Both the position numbers and the translations under genes were made by a program. Under the pieces are notes generated by a model that was not told where the DNA came from, searched no databases, and worked only from the letters and a program-made list of their open reading frames with translations. From Streptomyces glomeratus (GTDB taxonomy: Bacteria; Actinomycetota; Actinomycetes; Streptomycetales; Streptomycetaceae): a stretch of 64,000 bases of DNA. The stretch is from assembly GCF_021462825.1 (NCBI RefSeq), contig NZ_JAKEEB010000004.1:186001-250000 (forward strand), written 5' to 3'. Position 1 is the stretch's first letter; each line of letters starts with the position of its first letter. Below are positions 30,041 through 37,959 of the stretch, one piece after another.

Positions 30041-32590
30041 CTACAGCTTCTCCACCGGCGCGTACCGCAGCAGGAGCCGCTTCGGCTTCGTGTCGCCGAA
30101 GTCGATCGTCGCCTCCGCGTTCGCGCCCGTGCCCTTCACGCCGACCACCGTGCCCAGACCGAACTGGTCGTGGGTGACGCGGTCGCCGACCGCCAGGGAG
30201 ACCACCGGCTTCTCCGACGCACCGCCGCGGCGCGTGGCGAAACCGGAGGCGCCCGCGGCCGAGGACCGCGACCGGGACGAGGACAGCGACGACGACAGGG
30301 AGGCCGCCACGCCCGAGACCGGGCCCGAGGAGAGGGAGGCGGAGGAGCCGCCCGTCCGCTTCCACTCCACGTGCTGGTCCGGAATCTCCTCCAGGAAGCG
30401 CGAGGGCGGGTTGTACGAGGGCTGGCCCCAGGCGCTGCGCATGGCGGACCGCGTGAGGTAGAGCCGCTCCCGCGCGCGGGTGATGCCCACGTACGCCAGG
30501 CGCCGCTCCTCCTCGAGTTCCTTGGTCTGCCCCAGCGCGCGCATATGCGGGAAGACGCCGTCCTCCATGCCGGTCAGGAAGACCACCGGGAACTCCAGGC
30601 CCTTCGCGGTGTGGAGGGTCATCAGCGTGATGACGCCGTCGCCCTCTTCCTCGTCGGGGATCTGGTCGGAGTCGGCGACCAGGGCGACCCGCTCAAGGAA
30701 GTCGGCCAGGGTGCCCCCCGGAGCCGGGCTCTCCGCGGCCGCCGCCCCCTCGCCGCGCTCCTGCTCGAACTCCAGGGCCACGGCGGCGAGTTCCTGGAGG
30801 TTCTCGATGCGGGTCTCGTCCTGGGGATCGGTCGAGGCCTGGAGTTCGGCCAGATAACCGGTGCGTTCCAGGACGGCCTCCAGGACCGTGGCCGGGCCCG
30901 CGCCCGACTCCACGATGGTCCGCAGGTCCTCCATCAGCGCATTGAACCGCTTGACCGCGTTCGTCGAGCGGGCCGCCATGCCGTACGCCTCGTCCACGCG
31001 GCGCAGTGCCTGCGAGAAGCTCATCTTCTCCCGCTGTGCCAGGGCGTCGATCATCGCCTCGGCGCGCTCGCCGATGCCCCGTTTCGGGACATTCAGGATG
31101 CGCCGCAGCGGAACGGAGTCCTCTGGGTTCGCCAGCACCCGCAGGTAGGCCAGGACGTCCCGGACCTCCTTGCGCTCGTAGAAGCGGACGCCGCCGACGA
31201 CCTTGTAGGGCAGGCCGACACGGATGAAGACCTCTTCGAAGACACGGGACTGGGCGTTGGTGCGGTAGAAGACGGCGACGTCGCCCGCCTTGGCCTCGCC
31301 CCGGTCGGTGAGACGGTCTATCTCGTCGGCGACGAACTGCGCCTCGTCGTGCTCCGTGTCGGCGACATAGCCGGTGATCCGCGCGCCCGCGCCCGCATTG
31401 GTCCACAGGTTCTTGGGGCGGCGTGACTCGTTGCGCTCGATGACCGCGTTGGCCGCGCTCAGGATCGTCTGCGTGGAGCGGTAGTTCTGCTCCAGGAGGA
31501 TCGTGGTGGCGTCCGGGTAGTCCTCCTCGAACTGGAGGATGTTGCGGATGGTGGCGCCGCGGAAGGCATAGATCGACTGGTCGGCGTCACCCACGACGCA
31601 CAGTTCGGCGGGCTGCAGGTCGTCCTCGCCCACCGGCACGTCCACGGGGTGCTCCGAGGTGCCGACCAGCTCGCGAACCAGGGCGTACTGGGCGTGGTTG
31701 GTGTCCTGGTACTCGTCGACGAGGACGTGGCGGAAGCGGCGGCGGTAGTGCTCGGCGACGTCCGGGAAGGCGCGCAGCAGGTTGACCGTCGTCATGATCA
31801 GGTCGTCGAAGTCGAGTGCGTTCGCCTCGCGGAGCCTCGACTGGTAGAGCGCGTACGCCTGGGCGAGGGTCTTCTCGAAGCCTCCCCCGGATTCCGTCGG
31901 GGAGGTGCCCCCAGCGACCTGGGCGGCGAAGTCCTCCTCGTCGATCAGCTCGTTCTTCAGGTTGGAGATCTTGGCGCTGAACGCCTTGGGCGGGAACCGC
32001 TTGGGGTCGAGGTCCAGGTCGCGGCAGACCAGCGCCATCAGACGCTTGCTGTCGGCGGCGTCGTAGATCGAGAAGGAGGACGTGAAGCCGAGCTTCTTGC
32101 TCTCCCGGCGCAGGATGCGGACGCACGCGCTGTGGAAGGTCATCACCCACATCGCGTTCGCGCGCGGGCCGACGAGCTGCTCGACGCGCTCCTTCATCTC
32201 GCCTGCGGCCTTGTTGGTGAAGGTGATCGCGAGGATCTGGCCCGGATGCACGCGCCGCTCGCCCAGCAGATAGGCGATGCGGTGCGTGAGCACACGCGTC
32301 TTGCCGGAGCCGGCGCCGGCGACGATGAGCAGGGGGGAACCGGCGTGCACGACCGCCGCGCGCTGGTTCTCGTTCAGCCCCTCGAGCAGCGCCCGGGAGT
32401 CGAGAACCGGGCGGGGAGCACCGTCACGGTAGTAGGAGTCCCGGTCCGGCGGCAGGTCGAAGCGCCCGCCGAACAGATCGTCCGGAGCGGACTCCGGAGC
32501 GTGATCGTCCTCGGGCGGCGGGGGCTCCTCCTCAGGGGCCGGGGTGGCCTGGAGGTCCGCCAGGAAGCTGTCGTCAAAGAGGCTGCTCAT
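30041..32590 (-). CDS. pcrA: UvrD/PcrA-type ATP-dependent DNA helicase
   Basis: 849 residues, superfamily 1A 3'-5' helicase acting in nucleotide excision repair and in clearing proteins from DNA. Motifs in order: Q motif with LNENQRAAV, Walker A AGAGSGKTRVLTHR, Ia TFTNKAAGEMKERV, Walker B VLVDEYQDTNHAQY, III GDADQSIYAFRGA, IV LEQNYRST, V VITLMTLHTAKGLEFPVVF, VI RRLAYVGITRARERLYL. An acidic N-terminal extension and a C-terminal Tudor-like segment (VGDRVTHDQFGLGTVVGVKG) fit actinobacterial PcrA/UvrD1. Transcription should start about at the ATG from a DNA-damage-type promoter (32600-32622). Confidence 0.96.
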   Translation of the reverse strand: MSSLFDDSFLADLQATPAPEEEPPPPEDDHAPESAPDDLFGGRFDLPPDRDSYYRDGAPRPVLDSRALLEGLNENQRAAVVHAGSPLLIVAGAGSGKTRVLTHRIAYLLGERRVHPGQILAITFTNKAAGEMKERVEQLVGPRANAMWVMTFHSACVRILRRESKKLGFTSSFSIYDAADSKRLMALVCRDLDLDPKRFPPKAFSAKISNLKNELIDEEDFAAQVAGGTSPTESGGGFEKTLAQAYALYQSRLREANALDFDDLIMTTVNLLRAFPDVAEHYRRRFRHVLVDEYQDTNHAQYALVRELVGTSEHPVDVPVGEDDLQPAELCVVGDADQSIYAFRGATIRNILQFEEDYPDATTILLEQNYRSTQTILSAANAVIERNESRRPKNLWTNAGAGARITGYVADTEHDEAQFVADEIDRLTDRGEAKAGDVAVFYRTNAQSRVFEEVFIRVGLPYKVVGGVRFYERKEVRDVLAYLRVLANPEDSVPLRRILNVPKRGIGERAEAMIDALAQREKMSFSQALRRVDEAYGMAARSTNAVKRFNALMEDLRTIVESGAGPATVLEAVLERTGYLAELQASTDPQDETRIENLQELAAVALEFEQERGEGAAAAESPAPGGTLADFLERVALVADSDQIPDEEEGDGVITLMTLHTAKGLEFPVVFLTGMEDGVFPHMRALGQTKELEEERRLAYVGITRARERLYLTRSAMRSAWGQPSYNPPSRFLEEIPDQHVEWKRTGGSSASLSSGPVSGVAASLSSSLSSSRSRSSAAGASGFATRRGGASEKPVVSLAVGDRVTHDQFGLGTVVGVKGTGANAEATIDFGDTKPKRLLLRYAPVEKL

Positions 32591-32599
32591 CGCTCTCCG

Positions 32600-32622
32600 A
32601 GTCTAGGGCGCCCCACCGACAA
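32600..32622 (-). promoter_or_regulatory. RecA-NDp/PafBC-type promoter of pcrA
   Basis: Reading leftward: TTGTCGGTG (32614-32622), N8, TAGACT (32600-32605), a perfect match to tTGTCRgtg-N8-TAnnnT. The expected start lies about 3 nt before the ATG at 32590. UvrD1/PcrA is a known member of this regulon in mycobacteria. Confidence 0.82.
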
Positions 32623-32756
32623 CCGGCCGCCGTCCCGGAAACTCGGCGCGACGGACCGGCCGGCGCCGCAGCGTCACCGTATGGGCCCGCCCGTTCACGG
32701 TCCGCGCCCGACCCGGGGTCCCAACGCCGAGATCACGGAAATGTATCGGGCATATC

Positions 32757-32999
32757 TCGCATCAACCTTCACAGGAGCCACAAGAGTTGGCTACCGTGCC
32801 GGGCGGGCCGCACGACCCCCACCGGCGAAGGTCGCCGGGCCGTGCGGCCTCCGCCGAGTCCGGTGCGCCTTTGCGGCAGCCGGAGCCGGGGACCCACCCG
32901 ACCTGGGGTGAATCGGCCGAGCGTCCTAGGGGACACGGCCGTAGGGCACAACCTTCCGAACCACCCGCCCGAACCCGACAGCTAACCCGGTAGGCGGAG
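32757..32999 (+). ncRNA. ydaO-type cyclic di-AMP riboswitch
   Basis: The conserved blocks of this riboswitch occur in order: TCGCATCAACCTTCACAGGA (from 32757), GGGGACCCA (near 32896), GGGGTGAATC (near 32907), AGGG, and CCGAACCCGACAGCTAACC...GGTAGGCG ending about 32998. It lies in the 5' leader of an NlpC/P60 hydrolase gene, a classical target in actinobacteria. Known members turn expression off when c-di-AMP is bound. Boundaries are approximate; the expression platform would be between 32999 and the GGAAGGAG at 33003-33010. Confidence 0.9.
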
Positions 33000-33019
33000 T
33001 ACGGAAGGAGACGCCTTTC

Positions 33020-34210
33020 ATGGCGCCGCACCGCAAGTCCCGCCCCTCGGGCCCACGCCTCGCGGGCATACGGACCCCCGCCCTCGCCACGGCGGCCCTG
33101 ACCTCCGTCGCGCTGCTCTCGCAGACGGCCCAGGCCGCGCCCGCCGCCGACGGCAGGCCCAGCATCGAGGAAGTCGAGAAGAAGGTCGACGAGCTCTACC
33201 GCCAGGCGGAGTCGGCCACCGAGAAGTACAACACGGCCAAGGAGAGATCGGCCGAAGAGCGCAAAAAGGCCGACACGCTCCTCGACGACGTCGCCCGGCG
33301 CACACAGAAGCTCAACGACGCGCGCGAGCAGCTGGGTTCGTTCGCCGCCGCGCAGTACCGGACCGGGGCCGCGGCCCCCGACACGGCCACCTTCCTGCTG
33401 GCCGACAACCCCCAGGACTACTTCGACCAGACGCAGCTGATGAGCCGGCTCACCGGCCGTCAGAAGGAAGCGGTCGACCAGTACGTCACCGAGCAGGCCG
33501 CAACGATGAAGAAGCGGCGGGAGGCCGCCGAGAGCCTGCGGACGCTCACCGAGTCGCAGACGGCCCTGCGGACGGCCAAGACGGACGTCCAGAAGAAGCT
33601 CTCCGCCGCGCGGCAGATGCTGTCCGACCTGACCGCACAGGAGAAGGCGCGGCTCGCCGCGCTCGAGAAGCAGAAGCAGGAGGAGGCCCGGCGCCAGGCG
33701 GAGGCGCTGGCCCGGAAGCAGGCTGCCCAGCAGCAGGCGGAGCAGCAGGCGGCCCAGCAGCAGGCATCGAAGAGCACCACGACCGGCTCCACGGGGTCCT
33801 CCACCACCACGCCCCCCTCCTCGGGGTCCACCTCGGCGGACTCCTCCTACACCACGAAGGCCGAGAAGGCCCTCGCCTTCGCCCGCGCGCAGATCGGCAA
33901 ACCGTATGTGTGGGGTGCGACCGGCCCCGAGTCGTACGACTGCTCGGGCCTGACCCAGGCCGCGTGGAAGGCCGCCGGGGTGACGCTTCCGCGCACCACG
34001 TACGACCAGGTGAACGCCGGCACGACGGTGCCGCTCGCCGACGCCCGGCCGGGTGACCTGATCTTCTTCTACGACGACATCAGCCACGTCGGCATCTACA
34101 TCGGCAACGGCATGATGATCCACGCCCCCAAGCCGGGCGCCTACGTCCGCGAGGAGTCGGTCTACTACGGCGGCGCCTCGATCATCCACAGCGTGGTGCG
34201 GCCGGCCTGA
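33020..34210 (+). CDS. Secreted NlpC/P60 peptidoglycan endopeptidase (RipA-like)
   Basis: 396 residues, ATG 33020 with GGAAGGAG. Signal peptide about residues 1-40 (ALATAALTSVALLSQTAQAAPAA). Long coiled coil at 45-250, Glu/Lys/Gln/Ala-rich with QQQAEQQAAQQQ runs, then a Ser/Thr linker. C-terminal NlpC/P60 domain: catalytic Cys in SYDCSGL, His in ISHVGIYIGNG, third polar residue in MMIHAPKPG. It should hydrolyse stem-peptide bonds of peptidoglycan during growth or germination; the coiled coil resembles auto-inhibitory domains of RipA/PcsB-type enzymes. Controlled by the c-di-AMP riboswitch upstream. Paralogue at 36126. Confidence 0.93.
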   Translation: MAPHRKSRPSGPRLAGIRTPALATAALTSVALLSQTAQAAPAADGRPSIEEVEKKVDELYRQAESATEKYNTAKERSAEERKKADTLLDDVARRTQKLNDAREQLGSFAAAQYRTGAAAPDTATFLLADNPQDYFDQTQLMSRLTGRQKEAVDQYVTEQAATMKKRREAAESLRTLTESQTALRTAKTDVQKKLSAARQMLSDLTAQEKARLAALEKQKQEEARRQAEALARKQAAQQQAEQQAAQQQASKSTTTGSTGSSTTTPPSSGSTSADSSYTTKAEKALAFARAQIGKPYVWGATGPESYDCSGLTQAAWKAAGVTLPRTTYDQVNAGTTVPLADARPGDLIFFYDDISHVGIYIGNGMMIHAPKPGAYVREESVYYGGASIIHSVVRPA

Positions 34211-34250
34211 GACCGACGGCGCGGGTTCCGGTCGGGCAGTACGCGCCCGC

Positions 34251-34308
34251 GGGGTTGTTTGGGGGTCCACGCGCGCGTGGGGTTGTTTTCGGGGTCCACG
34301 CGCGCGTG
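34251..34308. repeat. Twin direct repeat carrying a 12-bp palindrome
   Basis: GGGGTTGTTT...GGGGTCCACGCGCGCGTG occurs twice with a 28-29-bp period (34251-34279 and 34279-34308). Each copy ends in the perfect palindrome CACGCGCGCGTG (34268-34279 and 34297-34308), about three helical turns apart and 42 bp before the ATG at 34350. It has the look of a double operator. Confidence 0.7.
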
Positions 34309-34349
34309 CCCCGTACGCAAGCCGTGCGCGCGTCCCTAGCATCGGGCGC

Positions 34350-35318
34350 ATGTCTGGCACCTTTGCGCTCCGCACCTGGTGGGCGCAGCGTCCGCCCGCC
34401 ATCGGAGCCGCCGCGTTGGCGACCGGCGTCCTGTCGGTCGGGCTGCACCAGACCGGGTACGAGGTCCTCTCGCGTGTCCTCCTGGCACTGGCGGCCGCCG
34501 CCTGGCTCGGGATGGCCGCCGACATCTCCGCACGGCTGCTGCGGGGCCGCCCGGAGTGGCCCGTCGGCTCCCCGGCCGCGCTCACCGTGGTCCCGGCCAC
34601 CACCATGCTGGGCACCCGGGTCGCCGCCCTGGACCGGCCCCAGCTCGCCGAGACCCTCCTCGCGCTGGGCTTCGGGCTGTGGGTGGCCCTGATCCTCCTG
34701 GTCGTTCGGAACTGGGAGCGCGGTATGCCCGGCGCGGTGTTCCTCGGATGCGTGGCGATGGAGGGGATCGCTGTGCTCGGGTCGGTGCTGGCCGCGGGCT
34801 TGCGGGTGCCCTGGCTCGCCCACACCGCGCTGGTGCTCTTCTGGCTCGGCCTGGCGTTCTACCTGGTCGGGCTGTGGTGCTTCGACCGGCGGCAGGTGGC
34901 GGTCGGCACGGGCGACCACTGGATGGCGAGCGGTGCGCCCGCCCTCTCCGCGGTGGCCGGGGCGCGGCTGATCACCGCCGCCGACAGCGGCCTCTACCTC
35001 TGGAACAAGGACGACAACACGGTCCTGCGGAGTATCTCCATCGCCCTCCTCGCCCTCGCCTTCGTCTGGTACTGCGTGCTGGCGGCGGCCGAACTGCTCC
35101 GGCCGCGCACCGGCTACGACCCACTGCGGTGGTCGACCGTCTTCTCGATGGGAACGATGGCGGTGGCGGCGCTGTCCGTCGCCGACGCCCTCCGGGCGGC
35201 GTGGCTGCACGGCCCCGGCGAGGTGCTGCTGTGGATCGCGGTGGCCGTCTGGTGTGCGGTTCTCGTGGGAGCGGTCAGGTCCCTCGCGGACAGCGTCAGG
35301 TCCACAGCACGGCGATGA
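34350..35318 (+). CDS. TDT-family (TehA/SLAC1-like) membrane transporter
   Basis: 322 residues with about ten hydrophobic helices arranged as in the tellurite-resistance/dicarboxylate transporter family (GVLSVGLHQTGYEVLSRVLLALAA; the WLGLAFYLVGLWCFDRR region; the ITAADSGLYLWN segment). Anion or dicarboxylate export is possible; substrate not inferable. ATG 34350 has no ribosome site, but TAGCAT (34338-34343) sits 6 bases upstream, so a leaderless transcript is likely. The upstream twin palindromes may regulate it. Its 3' end overlaps the convergent gene by 23 bp. Confidence 0.75.
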   Translation: MSGTFALRTWWAQRPPAIGAAALATGVLSVGLHQTGYEVLSRVLLALAAAAWLGMAADISARLLRGRPEWPVGSPAALTVVPATTMLGTRVAALDRPQLAETLLALGFGLWVALILLVVRNWERGMPGAVFLGCVAMEGIAVLGSVLAAGLRVPWLAHTALVLFWLGLAFYLVGLWCFDRRQVAVGTGDHWMASGAPALSAVAGARLITAADSGLYLWNKDDNTVLRSISIALLALAFVWYCVLAAAELLRPRTGYDPLRWSTVFSMGTMAVAALSVADALRAAWLHGPGEVLLWIAVAVWCAVLVGAVRSLADSVRSTARR

Positions 35319-35649
35319 AGACGTTCGCCGTGGTCAGCGCACCGACCAGGGCGAACAGGGGCTTCTCGACCTGCTCCTCGTCGCGCTTCACGTAGACCAG
35401 GCCGAGGATCACGATCAGCAGGGCCAGCTTGACCCCGATCTTGATGGTGTTGATGTGGTGGTGGTCCGCCTGATTGAGGCCGACCAGGGCCACGCCCGTG
35501 ACCAGCATGGTCAGCGCGCCGTGCAGCATTCCGGGCACGAAACGGGCCGTGCCCCGGCCCATCGCCTTCATCTGGGTGAGAAAGCCGCCGAGGAGCGCGG
35601 CGATCCCGACGATGTGCAGGCCGACGAAGAGATGGATGAGTACGTCCAT
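35296..35649 (-). CDS. Small four-helix membrane protein
   Basis: 117 residues from ATG 35649 (MDVLIHLFVGLHIVGIAALL). About four hydrophobic helices, with several His in the first and middle parts (LIHLFVGLHIVG, NQADHHHINTIK). The layout recalls small heme- or quinone-associated integral membrane proteins, but that is only an impression. No ribosome site; TAGGCT lies 8 bases upstream of the ATG, so leaderless initiation is possible. Convergent overlap with the TDT gene. Confidence 0.75.
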   Translation of the reverse strand: MDVLIHLFVGLHIVGIAALLGGFLTQMKAMGRGTARFVPGMLHGALTMLVTGVALVGLNQADHHHINTIKIGVKLALLIVILGLVYVKRDEEQVEKPLFALVGALTTANVFIAVLWT

Positions 35650-35776
35650 GGAGCCGGAGCCTAGTGAGGGGCGCGCGGGGCCTGGACACCGGCCCACGCG
35701 GTGTGACGGCGCTCGCACGGCCGCCCTCAGGCTGACTGGGCGACCGACCCGCTGCGCGACCGAAGCGACCGGGCGA

Positions 35777-35788
35777 CGCATATATGCG
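35777..35788. promoter_or_regulatory. 12-bp palindrome CGCATATATGCG
   Basis: A perfect palindrome in the 476-bp space between the leftward gene 35296-35649 and the rightward gene at 36126. It is AT-rich in a GC-rich setting; possible operator. The rest of the space has no gene. Confidence 0.35.
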
Positions 35789-36030
35789 CCCTATAGCACT
35801 CCGTCGTGTCGCCATGCCCGGGAAACCGCCGCAACGGTCACCACACAGTGTGAAGTCGGCGGCCTCGGAACGGAATCACGGTCACATGCGGTCACCGTCA
35901 ATCCGGTCGAGCCACTTCCGTACATTGCGTCACGGGACGGTCACGGCCGGGCCTAACGTCCTCCACCAGGTGACCGGCTCCCCACCGCCGCCCGGGCCAG
36001 GGGCGACCGCCGGGCACCACCGCCGAGAAG

Positions 36031-36073
36031 GTCCGGCGGCGGCCTGCTCCCCCTGTGCGGGCCGCCGCCGGAC
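36031..36073 (+). other. Strong leader hairpin before the second NlpC/P60 gene
   Basis: A perfect 14-bp stem (36031-36044 / 36060-36073) with a 15-base loop, ending 28 bases before the GGAGGAAAGG ribosome site. It could be an attenuator or mRNA-stability element. The conserved c-di-AMP riboswitch blocks are absent here. Confidence 0.5.
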
Positions 36074-36125
36074 GCGTGACACCGCCCGCCGCCCAGGCGG
36101 TCGGAGGAAAGGACGTGACGGTCAG

Positions 36126-37193
36126 GTGGCAGCGCACCGCAAGCCCAGACAGCGTTCGCTCGGCGGGGCCACGGCCCGGACCGCCGCCACGATCGCCCTC
36201 GCGGGAGCGGCGTCCGCGGCCGGATTCGACGGGACCGGACATGCCGAGCCGCCGCTCTCCCCGGCCCAGGCCAAAGCCGAGGTGGACCGGCTGTACCGGG
36301 AGGCGGAGGTCGCGACCGAGAAGTACGACGGTGCCAAGGAGCAGGCGGACCGGGCCGCGCGACGGCTCAACGCGCTACGGGACGAGGCCGCTCGCCGCAC
36401 GGACCGGCTCGACTCCGCGCGCGAGGCGCTGGGATCGGCCGCGGCGGCGCAGTACCGCGGGGGCGGCATCGACCCGTCGGTGCAGCTTCTGCTCTCCTCG
36501 GATCCGGGACGGTACCTGGACAACGCCGCCTTCGCCGAGCGGGTCGACAGCCGGCAGGCGGCGGCCGTGGCACGCGTACGCGCGCAGTTGCGGGAGATCG
36601 AGCGGCTGCGCGGAGCCGCACGCGTGGAACTGGCCTCTCTGACCTCGAAACAGGCCGAGCTTCGGCGGCAGAAGCGGACGGTCACCGAGAAGCTGAGCGA
36701 GGCACGGCGACTGCTGTCCCGGCTGACGGGGAGCCAGCGCGCCGAACTCACCGGGGCCGCAGGCGCGGGGCGCACGTCACGGTCGGCGGGGCGGGGCGTC
36801 CTGGGCGCGGTCTCGGCGTCGGAAGCGGCCGCTGAGGCACCCGACGGCCGGGCCGCGGCAGCGGTGGCGTACGCGTACGGCAAGCTCGGCAGCCCCTATG
36901 TCTGGGGAGCCACCGGGCCCGACGCCTTCGACTGCTCGGGGCTGGTGCAGGCCGCGTACCACTCGGCGGGCGTCTCGCTGCCCCGGACGACATACGCCCA
37001 GATCGGTGCGGGCCGCCGCGTCCCGCGCTCCGCGCTCCTCCCCGGCGACCTCGTGTTCTTCTACTCCGGGGTCAGCCATGTGGGGATCTATGTGGGAAAC
37101 GGCCAGATGATCCACGCGCCGAACCCGTCGGCGCCGGTACGGCTGGCACCGATCGACGAGATGCCGTTCGCGGGGGCGACGCGGGTGGTGTGA
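36126..37193 (+). CDS. Secreted NlpC/P60 peptidoglycan endopeptidase, second paralogue
   Basis: 355 residues from GTG 36126 (GGAGGAAAGG 13 bases upstream). Basic N-terminus AAHRKPRQRSLGG then a signal-like helix (TAATIALAGAASAAGFDGTGHA). Coiled coil about 45-225 (KAEVDRLYREAEVATEKYDGA, closely matching the 33020 protein), then the NlpC/P60 domain with catalytic Cys in AFDCSGL, His in VSHVGIYVGNG and IHAPNPS. It lacks the Gln-rich stretch of its paralogue. Same predicted job, cutting peptidoglycan stem peptides, but not riboswitch-controlled. Confidence 0.9.
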   Translation: MAAHRKPRQRSLGGATARTAATIALAGAASAAGFDGTGHAEPPLSPAQAKAEVDRLYREAEVATEKYDGAKEQADRAARRLNALRDEAARRTDRLDSAREALGSAAAAQYRGGGIDPSVQLLLSSDPGRYLDNAAFAERVDSRQAAAVARVRAQLREIERLRGAARVELASLTSKQAELRRQKRTVTEKLSEARRLLSRLTGSQRAELTGAAGAGRTSRSAGRGVLGAVSASEAAAEAPDGRAAAAVAYAYGKLGSPYVWGATGPDAFDCSGLVQAAYHSAGVSLPRTTYAQIGAGRRVPRSALLPGDLVFFYSGVSHVGIYVGNGQMIHAPNPSAPVRLAPIDEMPFAGATRVV

Positions 37194-37233
37194 GCCCGCA
37201 GGGCCCGCGTCCGGCACGGGGGGTGCCTGGCCG

Positions 37234-37959
37234 TCAGACCAGTCGGCGTGCCGTCGCCCAGCGGGTCAGTTCGTGGCGGTTGGAGAGCTGGAGTTTGCGC
37301 AGGACCGCCGAGACATGGGACTCGACCGTCTTCACCGAGATGAAAAGCTGCTTGGCGATCTCCTTGTAGGCGTAGCCGCGGGCGATGAGGCGCAGGACCT
37401 CGCGCTCACGCTGAGTGAGGCGGTCCAGGTCCTCGTCGACGGGCGGGGCGTCGGTCGAGGCGAAGGCGTCGAGGACGAAACCCGCCAGACGCGGGGAGAA
37501 GACGGCGTCGCCCTCCTGTACGCGGAAGATCGAGCCGATGAGGTCCGAGCCGGTGATCGTCTTCGTCACGTATCCCCGCGCGCCGCCGCGGATCACCCCG
37601 ATCACGTCCTCCGCCGCATCCGACACGGACAGCGCGAGAAACCGGACCGGCCGCTCGGCGTCCGCCGTCAACGCGGCACAGCGCCGCAGCACTTCGACTC
37701 CCCCGCCGCCCGGCAGATGGACATCGAGGAGCACCACCTCGGGCCGGGTCTCGGTGATCACCGAAACCGCCTGGTCGACGTCCGCGGCCTCCCCGACGAC
37801 CTCGACGCCGGTCCGCTCGGTCTGCCCGATCTCCGCCCGGACGCCCGTACGGAACATGCGGTGGTCGTCGACGAGCACGACCCGCACGCGCCGCTCCCCC
37901 GTGCCCCCGCCCGCGCGCTCCGGCTCCACCGGGCCGGCCGGCTCGTTCGCGTCGCTCAT
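37234..37959 (-). CDS. LuxR/NarL-family response regulator
   Basis: 241 residues. Receiver domain about 24-150: acidic pair Asp31-Asp32, phospho-acceptor Asp79 in VVLLDVHLPGGGG, Ser/Thr in LALSVSD, Lys in GYVTKTI. C-terminal HTH LTQREREVLRLIARGYAYKE...VKTVESHVSAVLRKL. ATG 37959 overlaps the stop of the histidine kinase gene (ATGA) and GGAGAG precedes it, so the pair is translationally coupled. The regulon is likely to include the divergent PspC gene, an inference from position. Confidence 0.95.
   Translation of the reverse strand: MSDANEPAGPVEPERAGGGTGERRVRVVLVDDHRMFRTGVRAEIGQTERTGVEVVGEAADVDQAVSVITETRPEVVLLDVHLPGGGGVEVLRRCAALTADAERPVRFLALSVSDAAEDVIGVIRGGARGYVTKTITGSDLIGSIFRVQEGDAVFSPRLAGFVLDAFASTDAPPVDEDLDRLTQREREVLRLIARGYAYKEIAKQLFISVKTVESHVSAVLRKLQLSNRHELTRWATARRLV

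Noticed and set aside
35790..36125. Second c-di-AMP riboswitch before the 36126 hydrolase gene.
   Set aside because: None of the conserved blocks (GGGGTGAATC, CCGAACCCGACAGCTAACC) is present; only a plain hairpin is seen.
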